Source: Geodermatophilus africanus | GTDB lineage: Bacteria > Actinomycetota > Actinomycetes > Mycobacteriales > Geodermatophilaceae | Assembly: GCF_900107105.1 (NCBI RefSeq) | Contig: NZ_FNOT01000006.1 | Location: 62,001-126,000, forward strand | Length of the DNA: 64,000 bases | Reading direction: 5' to 3' | In this document: positions 54,218 through 64,000 of the stretch, piece by piece | Layout of the letters: every line of letters starts with the position of its first letter | Position numbering within the stretch: the stretch's first letter is position 1 | The notes under the pieces: generated by a model | Told to the model about the DNA's origin: nothing | What the model saw: only the letters and a program-made list of their open reading frames with translations | Database searches by the model: none | Translations under genes and position numbers: made by a program

Positions 54218-55392
54218 CACGACCCGCCGATGCCCTGCTGCCCGGGGGTCCCCTCCCGGGGGGTCCCTCCCCCTATCACGAGGTCGACCCGCTGGAACTC
54301 CTTGAGGTCGCGGTAGCCGGTCTTGGCCATCGTCCGCCGCAGCGCGCCAAAGAGGTTGGTGCGGCCGTCGGCGGCCCGCGCGTCGCCCAGGAGGACGTCG
54401 TGCAGCGAGCCGGCGGGGGAAACCGGAGCCGACGTCCCGCCGCGGGGCAGCCGGGGGTGCGCGGCCACGGAGTCCCACCACACGCCGCCACCCGGGGCCT
54501 CGGCCGCGGCCCGCAGCGGCTCGCCGAGCTGCACGGCGTCCGCGCCGCAGGCCAGCGCACGGGCGATGGCCCCGCTGGTCTCGATCCGGCCGTTGGCGAT
54601 GACGTGCACGTAGCGGCCGCCGGTCTCGTCGAGGTAGTCGCGGCGAGCGGCCGCGGCGTCGGCGATCGCGCTGGCCAGCGGCAGCCGGATGCCCATGACA
54701 GCGTCGGTGGTCGAGTAGCTGTCGGCACCCACGCCGACGATCACGCCGGCCGCACCGGTGCGCATCAGGTGCAGCGCGGTCTGGTAGTTCGCCGCGCCGC
54801 CCACGATCACCGGGACGTCGAGGTCGGCGATGAACTCCTTGAGGTTGAGCGCGTCGCCCTGGGCCGTGACGTGCTCCGCGGACACGATGGTGCCCTGGAT
54901 GACCAGCAGGTCGACCCCCGCGGCGAGCACCGTCGGCGCCAGTGCGACGGTGTGCTGCGGCGAGACGCGGACGGCGGTGGTCACCCCGGCGTCACGCACC
55001 TCCTTGATGCGCGCGGTGACCAGGTCGGGCTCGACCGGTCGGCAGTAGACCTCCTGCAGCAGGCCCACGGGGGGCGGGCCGTCGCCGGCCGCCTCACGCA
55101 GCCGGCGGTAGAGCGGCGTGGGGTCGTCGTAGCGCGTCCACAGCCCCTCAGCGTTGAGCACCCCCAGACCGCCGGCCTGGCCGACGGCGATGGCGGTCGC
55201 CGGGCTGACGACGGCGTCCGAGGGGCTGGTGACCAGCGGGATGTCGAAGCGGAAGGCGTCGATCTGCCAGGCGGTCGAGACGTCGTCCATGTCTCGCGTG
55301 CGCCGGGACGGCACGATCGAGACCTCGTCGAGGTCGTACCCCCGGCGGGCGAAGCGGTTGAGGCCGATCTCCACGGTGTCGCGCGCGCTCAT
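54217..55392 (-). CDS. guaB3: GuaB3 family IMP dehydrogenase-related protein
   Basis: A 391-residue TIM-barrel protein of the actinobacterial GuaB3 family. The N-terminus [32 protein letters not shown] and the phosphate-binding [29 protein letters not shown] are diagnostic. It lacks the two CBS domains, and the usual loop cysteine of IMP dehydrogenase (GPGSICTTR in the neighbouring guaB) is not present; the equivalent region reads [10 protein letters not shown]. Its activity has been debated (GMP reductase-like or none). It lies 3 bp after guaB. Confidence 0.94.
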
Positions 55393-55395
55393 GGC

Positions 55396-57009
<1,614 letters not shown>

Positions 57010-57010
57010 C

Positions 57011-57016
57011 TACCGT
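57011..57016 (+). promoter_or_regulatory. Leaderless -10 box before the DUF5319 gene
   Basis: TACCGT ends 7 nt before the GTG at 57024 and overlaps an alternative GTG at 57015, which is therefore unlikely to be the start. Confidence 0.5.
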
Positions 57017-57023
57017 GGCACCC

Positions 57024-57428
57024 GTGAGTTCTTGGGACGACGCCTCCGGGCCCGACTTCGGGTCCGCCGACCAGCCAGGTCCGCCGCCGCTGACCATGGA
57101 GGAACGGGCCGGCGTCCTGGACGACCTCGCCGAACTGGAGGTGTTCCGGACGCTGCTCGAACCGACCGGCATCAAGGGCATCGTCGTCGACTGCCCGGAC
57201 TGCGACGAGGAGCACCACGTCGACTGGGCCCTGATGCAGGCCAACCTCCGCCAACTGCTCGAGGAGGGGCAGACCGGCCGCCACGAGCCGCCGTTCGACC
57301 CCGACCCCGACGACTACGTCAGCTGGGACTACGCCAGCGGCTACGCCGACGGGATCGCCGCGATGGCCGAGCGCGAGGAGCCCGGCGGGGACGGCGGCCG
57401 CGCCGGCAAGCACGCCCGCGACGACTGA
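57024..57428 (+). CDS. DUF5319 family protein
   Basis: A 134-residue acidic soluble protein. The conserved region is LDDLAELEVFRTLLEPTGIKGIVVDCPDCDEEHHVDWALMQANLRQLL with a CPDC pair and nearby His residues (EEHH), which could bind zinc, then EPPFDPDPDDYVSWDYASGYADGI. It sits divergent from guaB, as Rv3412 does in M. tuberculosis. Function unknown. Confidence 0.85.
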   Translation: MSSWDDASGPDFGSADQPGPPPLTMEERAGVLDDLAELEVFRTLLEPTGIKGIVVDCPDCDEEHHVDWALMQANLRQLLEEGQTGRHEPPFDPDPDDYVSWDYASGYADGIAAMAEREEPGGDGGRAGKHARDD

Positions 57429-57447
57429 GACGCGGCCGCTCGGGTCG

Positions 57448-57502
57448 AACACACGCTGAGCGCCCCCTCCCGCTGCGGGAGGGGGCGCTCGACGTGTGTT
57501 CA
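57448..57502. terminator. Extended hairpin after the DUF5319 gene
   Basis: Inner 15-bp perfect arms (GAGCGCCCCCTCCCG, 3-nt loop) are extended by outer 9-bp arms GAACACACG / CGTGTGTTC. It separates convergent genes and could work both ways. Confidence 0.8.
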
Positions 57503-57585
57503 GCACGGCACCCGAGCCGCGTGTCCTGAGGAGCGAGGGCCCGGAGGGTCCCCCGACGAAGGACGGGCCGGGCTCAGCGCCGGTC

Positions 57586-57634
57586 GGGTACGGCACCTGG
57601 CCGCGGTGCGGTCCGGTAGGACCGCAATGTCACT
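57586..57634 (-). repeat. Family B 3'-end repeat, single copy
   Basis: Reading along the minus strand right after the BldM-like stop, the sequence is almost identical for about 45 bp to 17673-17719 (GCGGTCC-TACC-GGACCGC then CCGCGGCCAGGTGCCG). In both places it follows a stop codon in the same orientation. Confidence 0.75.
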
Positions 57635-58391
57635 GCATCATGCCGCGGCGGAAGCCGGTGGCCACCGCCTCGGCGCGGTCCTTGGCGCCCAGCTTGCGGA
57701 ACAGCCGCCGGGCGTGGGTTTTGATGGTGTCCTCGGACAGGTACAGCTCGCGGCCGATCTGGGCGTTGCTCTTGCCCTGGCTCATGCCGGTGAGCACCTG
57801 CATCTCCCGCATCGAGAGGCTCACCGGCGCGGGCTCGCGGACCGTCGAGCGCACCGTGGCCGGCGCGGCGCCGGTCAGCGGGGAGGCGCCGTTCCACGCC
57901 GGCGTCCCGTTGGGGTGGCCCGCGTGCGCGCCGACCGAGGCCAGCGGCACCGGCTGCGGCGGGATGGCCGGCGCGGGACCGCGGCCGTCGACCCGCAGGC
58001 CGACTCGCGACAGCCCCAGGCCCATCTCCAGCGCGGTCGCGTCCCAGCGCAGGTAGCCGCGCGCACCGGCCGCGACCGCCGCCCGGACGGTCTCACCGTC
58101 GTCGGGGGCGCCGAGGACCAGCACCGGCAGCCGCGGGTTCGCCCGCAGCGCCTGGGTGGCCACGGTGAGCCCTGAGTCCGTGGCGCGCTGGGTGCCGATG
58201 AGCAGGACGTCGGGCTGGCGCGTGGCCAGCCGGGCCATGAGAGCGGCGGCGTCCCCGACGACCTCGACCCGTCCCACGAACGGCAGTGCCACCAGGCGGC
58301 CCGCGATGTCGTCGCGGACCCGCCGGCGCTCGTCGTAGACCCACACGCACGTCGTGCCGTGGCCGGGTCCGCGCATCCTGTCGTCGATCAC
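57630..58391 (-). CDS. BldM-like atypical LuxR-family regulator
   Basis: A 253-residue regulator. The N-terminal domain resembles a receiver (CVWVYDERRRVRDDIAGRL, then QPDVLLIGTQRATDSG, then LPVLVLGAPDDGETV), but the phospho-Asp after VLLI is Gly and the upstream acidic pair is reduced, so it is unlikely to be phosphorylated. A Pro-rich linker follows, then a strong HTH: LSMREMQVLTGMSQGKSNAQIGRELYLSEDTIKTHARRLFRKL. It is divergent from whiB, as bldM is near whiD in Streptomyces, which supports BldM ancestry. The GTG at 58391 has AGGAG at 5-nt spacing. Confidence 0.82.
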   Translation of the reverse strand: MIDDRMRGPGHGTTCVWVYDERRRVRDDIAGRLVALPFVGRVEVVGDAAALMARLATRQPDVLLIGTQRATDSGLTVATQALRANPRLPVLVLGAPDDGETVRAAVAAGARGYLRWDATALEMGLGLSRVGLRVDGRGPAPAIPPQPVPLASVGAHAGHPNGTPAWNGASPLTGAAPATVRSTVREPAPVSLSMREMQVLTGMSQGKSNAQIGRELYLSEDTIKTHARRLFRKLGAKDRAEAVATGFRRGMMQ

Positions 58392-58733
58392 GCCTGCTCC
58401 TCGCTCGCCGACCCCACGTCGTGAGGCCGGGTCCCACCGCCCGGGTGCCCCGGCCGGGTGTCGCTCGGACGTGCGGTCCCCGTCCGGGGACCTGTCGTCG
58501 TCGCTCCGGCCGGAACCGGCACCACCGACGGGTGTCCCGCGGCGGTGTTCGGCACGGCCTGCAGCCACCTTGATCGACTACGGGGGGCGGCGACACCCGC
58601 TCTCACCCAGCGGGGGGAGAGCGGAGCCGACAAAATGCAGGGTCGCCGCGGGTTTGACCCACAGAGGCCTCGGGCACCGGCCCCCATGCAGCCGGACCGC
58701 CCCCTCCGGCTCGCACCGAGCCGAGGAGGACGA
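58392..58733. promoter_or_regulatory. Divergent promoter region of the BldM-like and whiB genes
   Basis: This 342-bp gap must hold both promoters. An inverted repeat CCGCTCTC-N12-GAGAGCGG lies at 58597-58624, about 110 bp before whiB, followed by an AT-richer GACAAAATGCAGG patch that may be near the whiB promoter. I could not assign -10 boxes with confidence. Confidence 0.4.
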
Positions 58734-59033
58734 ATGGCCGACATCCGCCGCCTGCCCACCCCCGTCGCCGAGGTCTGGGACTGGCAGCTGCACGGCGCCT
58801 GCCGCGGGGAGAGCACGGCTCTCTTCTTCCACCCGGACGGCGAGCGTGGTCCGGCCCGAGCCCGTCGCCAGGCGGCCGCCAAGGCGGTCTGCGCCCGCTG
58901 CCCCGTCGTCGAGTCCTGCCTGAAGCACGCACTGTCGGTACGCGAGCCCTACGGGGTGTGGGGCGGCATGAGCGAGGAGGAGCGGGCCCGGCTGATCGCC
59001 GCGGAACCCGCCGCCGTCGCCGCGGGGGTCTAG
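58734..59033 (+). CDS. WhiB-family iron-sulfur regulator (WhiB3/WhiD-like)
   Basis: A 99-residue Wbl protein. Four Cys for a [4Fe-4S] cluster are present: one in HGACRGE (about residue 23), two in AVCARCPV (CxxC, about 53-56) and one in VESCLKH (about 62). The GVWGGMSEEER turn that contacts the main sigma factor follows. GAGGAGGA precedes the ATG at 58734. Position next to groEL and a BldM-like gene matches WhiD of Streptomyces and WhiB3 of mycobacteria, so a redox-responsive developmental role is likely. Confidence 0.93.
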   Translation: MADIRRLPTPVAEVWDWQLHGACRGESTALFFHPDGERGPARARRQAAAKAVCARCPVVESCLKHALSVREPYGVWGGMSEEERARLIAAEPAAVAAGV

Positions 59034-59044
59034 CGTCACGACGC

Positions 59045-59084
59045 CGAGAGGGCCGGTCCAGCAGCTGCTGGACCGGCCCTCTCG
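59045..59084. terminator. 40-bp perfect palindrome after whiB
   Basis: Every base from 59045 to 59084 is symmetric about the centre (arms of 20 bp, no loop, CAGCAG|CTGCTG at the middle). It lies 11 bp after the whiB stop. Confidence 0.85.
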
Positions 59085-59121
59085 CGTGTGCGGGGTGAGT
59101 GGACGGCGTCCTGGCTCACGG

Positions 59122-59186
59122 CCGCGGCTCCTGGCTCACGACCAGTGGTGAGCCAGGAGCCGCGGTGATCAGCTCAGCTGATCACC
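59122..59186. terminator. Two further stacked inverted repeats before the groEL stop
   Basis: First, 18-bp perfect arms at 59122-59139 and 59148-59165 with an 8-nt loop; second, GGTGATCAGCT-C-AGCTGATCACC at 59164-59186. They share two bases, so only one can fully form at a time. They end 13 bp from the groEL stop and may serve groEL. Confidence 0.8.
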
Positions 59187-59199
59187 GAGCGGGTCAGCG

Positions 59200-61306
<2,107 letters not shown>

Positions 61307-61415
61307 GTCGGTGACGCCCCCTTCGGGATCGGACGGCTGGTGGGTCTTGCTCTGATGCTGTGGCACGGTGCCGGTGCCTGCCGTCGCGGGGGTCAGGCGC
61401 CCGTGCCCGTGTCGA

Positions 61416-61442
61416 TTGGCACTCTACCTATGAGAGTGCCAG
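61416..61442. promoter_or_regulatory. CIRCE element (HrcA operator) of groES
   Basis: TTGGCACTC-N9-GAGTGCCAG matches the CIRCE consensus TTAGCACTC-N9-GAGTGCTAA with two compensated changes. It lies in the divergent region between groES and the methyltransferase gene and marks the heat-shock promoter. Confidence 0.93.
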
Positions 61443-61496
61443 CCACTCAACCGGGTCCCCGGGGAGGGCGCCGCACCCGTGCGCCACCCTGGTCCC

Positions 61497-62714
61497 GTGT
61501 CCGACGACGCCCTCGCGCAGCTCCACCGGCTACGGACGCCCGAGGGGGTGGCCGCCACCGCGCTCGCCGCCGAGCTGATGGCCCAGGGCCTCGACGTCCT
61601 CCCCGCGCTGGCCCGGCTGCGGAGTCGGGTCGGAGCGGAGCACGCCGGCCCGGCCTGGGAGCTGGCGCGGCTGCGGGCGCGGGCCCGACCGGTGTTCGGC
61701 GCCGACGCCGACGTCCTGTTCCTCACCGCCGACACCCTCGAGCAGGCCGGCCGTCCGGCGCTGGCCGCGCGGCGGGCGCGGCGACTGCTGTCCGGGGAGG
61801 TCGACTCCGCGGCCGACCTCGGCTGCGCCTCGGGCACCGACACGATCGCGCTGGCGCGGGCCGGGGCCACCGTGCTCGCCGTCGACACCGACCCGCTGGC
61901 CCGCGAGCTGACCGCCGCGAACGCCGAGGCCCTCGAGGTGGCCGACCGGGTGTGGGTGGTCGCCGGGGACGCCGTCGACCTGGTGGCCGCGGCGCGCGGC
62001 GGCGAGGTGGCCGGCTGCGGCGCCGCCGTCCTGGACCCGGCCCGACGGGCCGGTGGACGACGGCAGCTGGACCCCGACCGGTGGTCGCCGCCCTGGTCGA
62101 CGGTCGCCACCCTGCTGGACCGGGTGCCCCACGCGGTGGTCAAGGTGGCGCCGGGCCTGGACCACGAGCGGGTGCCCGCCGGCGTCGAGGCGGAGTGGGT
62201 GTCGGCCGGCGGCTCGATCGTCGAGGCGCTGCTGTGGGGCCGGGCGGTGTCTGTGGCCTGGCGGCGGGCGTCCCTGGTGCGTGGGGACGACGTCCTGGAG
62301 CTGACCGCCGACGCCGACCCCGGGCCGGCACCACCCGGGCCGGTGCGTGGTTGGCTGCACGAACCGGACCCGGCGGTGATCCGCTCGGGGCTGGTGTCGC
62401 TGGTCGCCGCCGACGTCGGCGCCACGCTGGTCGACCCGACGATCGCCTACCTGACCTCGGACGCGCCGACCGGCTCCCCGTGGGTGTCCTCGTACCGCGT
62501 CGACGAGGTGCTGCCCTTCAACCTCAAGAGGCTCAAGGCGCTGCTGCGGACCCGCGGCGTCGGCCGGGTGGTGGTCAAGAAGCGCGGCTCGGCGATCGAA
62601 CCGGAGACCCTCGCCGGCCGGCTGCGCGGCCCGGGCGCGGGGACGGCGACCGTCGTCGTCACCCGCGTCGCCGGGGCCCCGACCGCCCTGGTGTGCGACC
62701 TCTCCGACCGATGA
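61497..62714 (+). CDS. THUMP-like class I SAM-dependent methyltransferase
   Basis: A 405-residue protein. The SAM-binding core is [39 protein letters not shown] (about residues 104-142) and the later [10 protein letters not shown] motif resembles the catalytic region of RNA or protein methyltransferases of this group. The C-terminus ([44 protein letters not shown]) matches the THUMP-like domain. The substrate is unknown; rRNA or tRNA is the best guess. The GTG at 61497 has a CACCCT box 6 nt upstream and may be leaderless. It is divergent from groES. Confidence 0.88.
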   Translation: MSDDALAQLHRLRTPEGVAATALAAELMAQGLDVLPALARLRSRVGAEHAGPAWELARLRARARPVFGADADVLFLTADTLEQAGRPALAARRARRLLSGEVDSAADLGCASGTDTIALARAGATVLAVDTDPLARELTAANAEALEVADRVWVVAGDAVDLVAAARGGEVAGCGAAVLDPARRAGGRRQLDPDRWSPPWSTVATLLDRVPHAVVKVAPGLDHERVPAGVEAEWVSAGGSIVEALLWGRAVSVAWRRASLVRGDDVLELTADADPGPAPPGPVRGWLHEPDPAVIRSGLVSLVAADVGATLVDPTIAYLTSDAPTGSPWVSSYRVDEVLPFNLKRLKALLRTRGVGRVVVKKRGSAIEPETLAGRLRGPGAGTATVVVTRVAGAPTALVCDLSDR

Positions 62715-62769
62715 GTCCGTACGGCCGCCCGGGTCCACACCCCCGAGGACCCGGATCCGAGGAGGACGC

Positions 62770-63183
62770 ATGGACGGACGAGGCACGCACGTCGACCTGC
62801 GGAGGATCGGCCTCGCGGCCGGCGGATCCGTGCTGGCCAGCGCCGCCTGGTACACGGCCTGGGGCGACCGGCTCGCGGAGCTGGACGAGGCCTACGCCGA
62901 CGGCGGAGCAGCCGCGGCGTGGGTGCTGCCAGTGGAGCTCGCCCGCAGCGGGGCGGTGGCCACCGCCGTGGCTCTCCTGTTCGAGTCCACCGGGGCGCGG
63001 AACCCGGCCAGCGCGGCACGCCTGGGGCTGGGCCTCTGGGGAGCGTTCCCCATCGTGCTGCTCACCGGCTCGGTCGTGCACGAGAAGGTGCCCTGGCAAC
63101 AGGCCGCGATCCACGCCGGCGACTGGCTGGTCAAGCTCCTGCTGATCTCCGTCACGGTCGGCCGCGGGCCGAAGCGGCGCTGA
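62770..63183 (+). CDS. DUF1761-like membrane protein
   Basis: A 137-residue protein with four predicted helices ([80 protein letters not shown]). The pattern, including W-Y near the N-terminus and the [11 protein letters not shown] end, resembles DUF1761, though I cannot confirm it. The ATG has GAGGAGGA upstream. Function unknown; 55 bp after the methyltransferase, possibly co-transcribed. Confidence 0.72.
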   Translation: MDGRGTHVDLRRIGLAAGGSVLASAAWYTAWGDRLAELDEAYADGGAAAAWVLPVELARSGAVATAVALLFESTGARNPASAARLGLGLWGAFPIVLLTGSVVHEKVPWQQAAIHAGDWLVKLLLISVTVGRGPKRR

Positions 63184-63206
63184 CCCACCTCGCGCGGAGG
63201 CGCCGC

Positions 63207-64000
63207 TCAGCGGGTGACGACGTCGATCGGCAGCGAGCTGTCCGCGCCGACGTCCGGGGACGAGGGCGCGACCCCTGACGAGACCAGCCGCGACCCCAGC
63301 GCCGCGACCATCGCGCCGTTGTCGGTGCACAGCCGCGGGCTGGGCACGCGGAGCACGATCCCCGCGGCGGCGCAGCGCTCCTCGGCCAGCGCGCGCAGCC
63401 GCGAGTTGGCCGCCACGCCACCGCCAAGCACCAGGTGGTCGACGCCGTGGTCGCGGCAGGCGCGCACGGCCTTGGCGGTGAGCACGTCGGCGACGGCCTC
63501 CTGGAAGGACGCCGCGACGTCGGCCACCGGCACCGGCTCCCCCGCCCGCTGCCGGGCCTCGACCCACCGGGCGACGGCGGTCTTCAGGCCGGAGAACGAG
63601 AAATCGTACGGCGCGTCGCGGGGGCCGGTGAGCCCGCGCGGGAAGCCGATCGCCTGCGGGTCGCCCTCGCGCGCGGCCCTGTCGATGGGCGGGCCGCCAG
63701 GGAAGGGCAGGCCGAGCACGCGGGCCACCTTGTCGAAGGCCTCCCCCGCCGCGTCGTCGATGGTGCGGCCCAGCGACTGCACCTCGCGGGCGAGGTCGGG
63801 CACCAGCAGCAGCGAGCTGTGCCCGCCGGACACCAGCAGCGCCAGCGACGGCTCGGCCAGCGTCCCGTGCTGCAGCTCGTCGACGGCGACGTGCGCGGCC
63901 AGGTGGTTGACGCCGTACAGCGGCGTGTCCAGCGCCAGCGCGTAGGCCTTCGCCGCGGCCAGGCCGACCAGCAGCGCGCCGGTGAGCCCGGGCCCCGCGG
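63207..64000 (-). CDS. tsaD: tRNA N6-adenosine threonylcarbamoyltransferase (5' end beyond window)
   Basis: The C-terminal two thirds of TsaD/Gcp, which installs t6A37 on ANN-decoding tRNAs with TsaB, TsaC and TsaE. Reading in from the right edge: [20 protein letters not shown], the metal-binding HxxxH in [60 protein letters not shown], and [17 protein letters not shown]. The protein runs off the window, so the start is unseen. Its place near groES matches Rv3419c in mycobacteria. Confidence 0.95.
   Translation of the reverse strand, partial: AGPGLTGALLVGLAAAKAYALALDTPLYGVNHLAAHVAVDELQHGTLAEPSLALLVSGGHSSLLLVPDLAREVQSLGRTIDDAAGEAFDKVARVLGLPFPGGPPIDRAAREGDPQAIGFPRGLTGPRDAPYDFSFSGLKTAVARWVEARQRAGEPVPVADVAASFQEAVADVLTAKAVRACRDHGVDHLVLGGGVAANSRLRALAEERCAAAGIVLRVPSPRLCTDNGAMVAALGSRLVSSGVAPSSPDVGADSSLPIDVVTR

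Overview
The window is a very GC-rich (about 74%) actinobacterial chromosome segment. Gene content, WhiB and BldM-type regulators, a His-rich GroEL, many GTG starts and leaderless -10 boxes (TANNNT 6-8 nt before the start codon) point to a filamentous or coccoid high-GC actinobacterium. The family Geodermatophilaceae (Blastococcus, Modestobacter, Geodermatophilus) is my best guess; this is inference. I saw no tRNA, rRNA, CRISPR array, insertion sequence or prophage.

Layout. 0-3.2 kb: a BMP-type nucleoside ABC importer (permease cut by the left edge). 3.5-12.1 kb: D,D-carboxypeptidase, YihY/BrkB membrane protein, 2H phosphoesterase, trpS, hisC-like aminotransferase, galE, CNNM/CorC protein and a secreted CAP protein. 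12.2-17.7 kb: DUF559 protein, icd, mdh, DUF3017, folD and a membrane protein. 17.9-25.8 kb: pentapeptide protein, purH-purN, a PerM-like membrane protein, a GYGQP-repeat membrane protein and sucC-sucD. 25.9-29.6 kb: a B12-domain-like protein, a membrane protein, a lipase and an M23 peptidase. 29.9-37.2 kb: a block that looks accessory, with a translationally coupled GMC oxidoreductase / metallophosphoesterase / alpha-beta hydrolase operon, a TetR-like protein with an 18-bp perfect palindrome upstream, and an orphan sigma factor. 37.3-40.2 kb: pcrA and chorismate mutase, the latter behind an aromatic leader-peptide attenuator. 40.3-44.6 kb: an NTF2-like protein, an ECF41 sigma factor coupled to a carboxymuconolactone-decarboxylase-family gene, a PIG-L deacetylase and a Tat-exported acetamidase/formamidase-like protein. 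44.6-50 kb: LuxR/PspC-kinase/PspC module and a GT39-like glycosyltransferase. 50-52.6 kb: dienelactone hydrolase, WYL regulator, VapBC and a GNAT. 52.7-57.4 kb: guaA, guaB3, guaB, DUF5319. 57.6-64 kb: BldM-like regulator, whiB, groEL, groES (with CIRCE), a THUMP-like methyltransferase, a DUF1761-like protein and tsaD (cut by the right edge).

Synteny. The order chorismate mutase-pcrA-M23-sucC-sucD-proline-rich membrane protein-PerM-purN-purH resembles Mycobacterium tuberculosis Rv0948c-Rv0957. The guaB3-guaB-DUF5319-whiB-groEL-groES-tsaD order resembles Rv3410c-Rv3419c. Against this background the 29.9-37.2 kb block looks inserted.

Most notable non-coding signals: (1) a family of about eleven 55-85 bp palindromic elements placed just after stop codons, whose outer stems differ in sequence but stay complementary; (2) a second 3'-end repeat present as an 86-bp tandem array at 17.7 kb and once at 57.6 kb; (3) a Phe-Tyr-Tyr leader peptide and terminator before chorismate mutase; (4) an ECF41-type promoter upstream of the sigma factor's own operon; (5) three stacked perfect inverted repeats between whiB and groEL.
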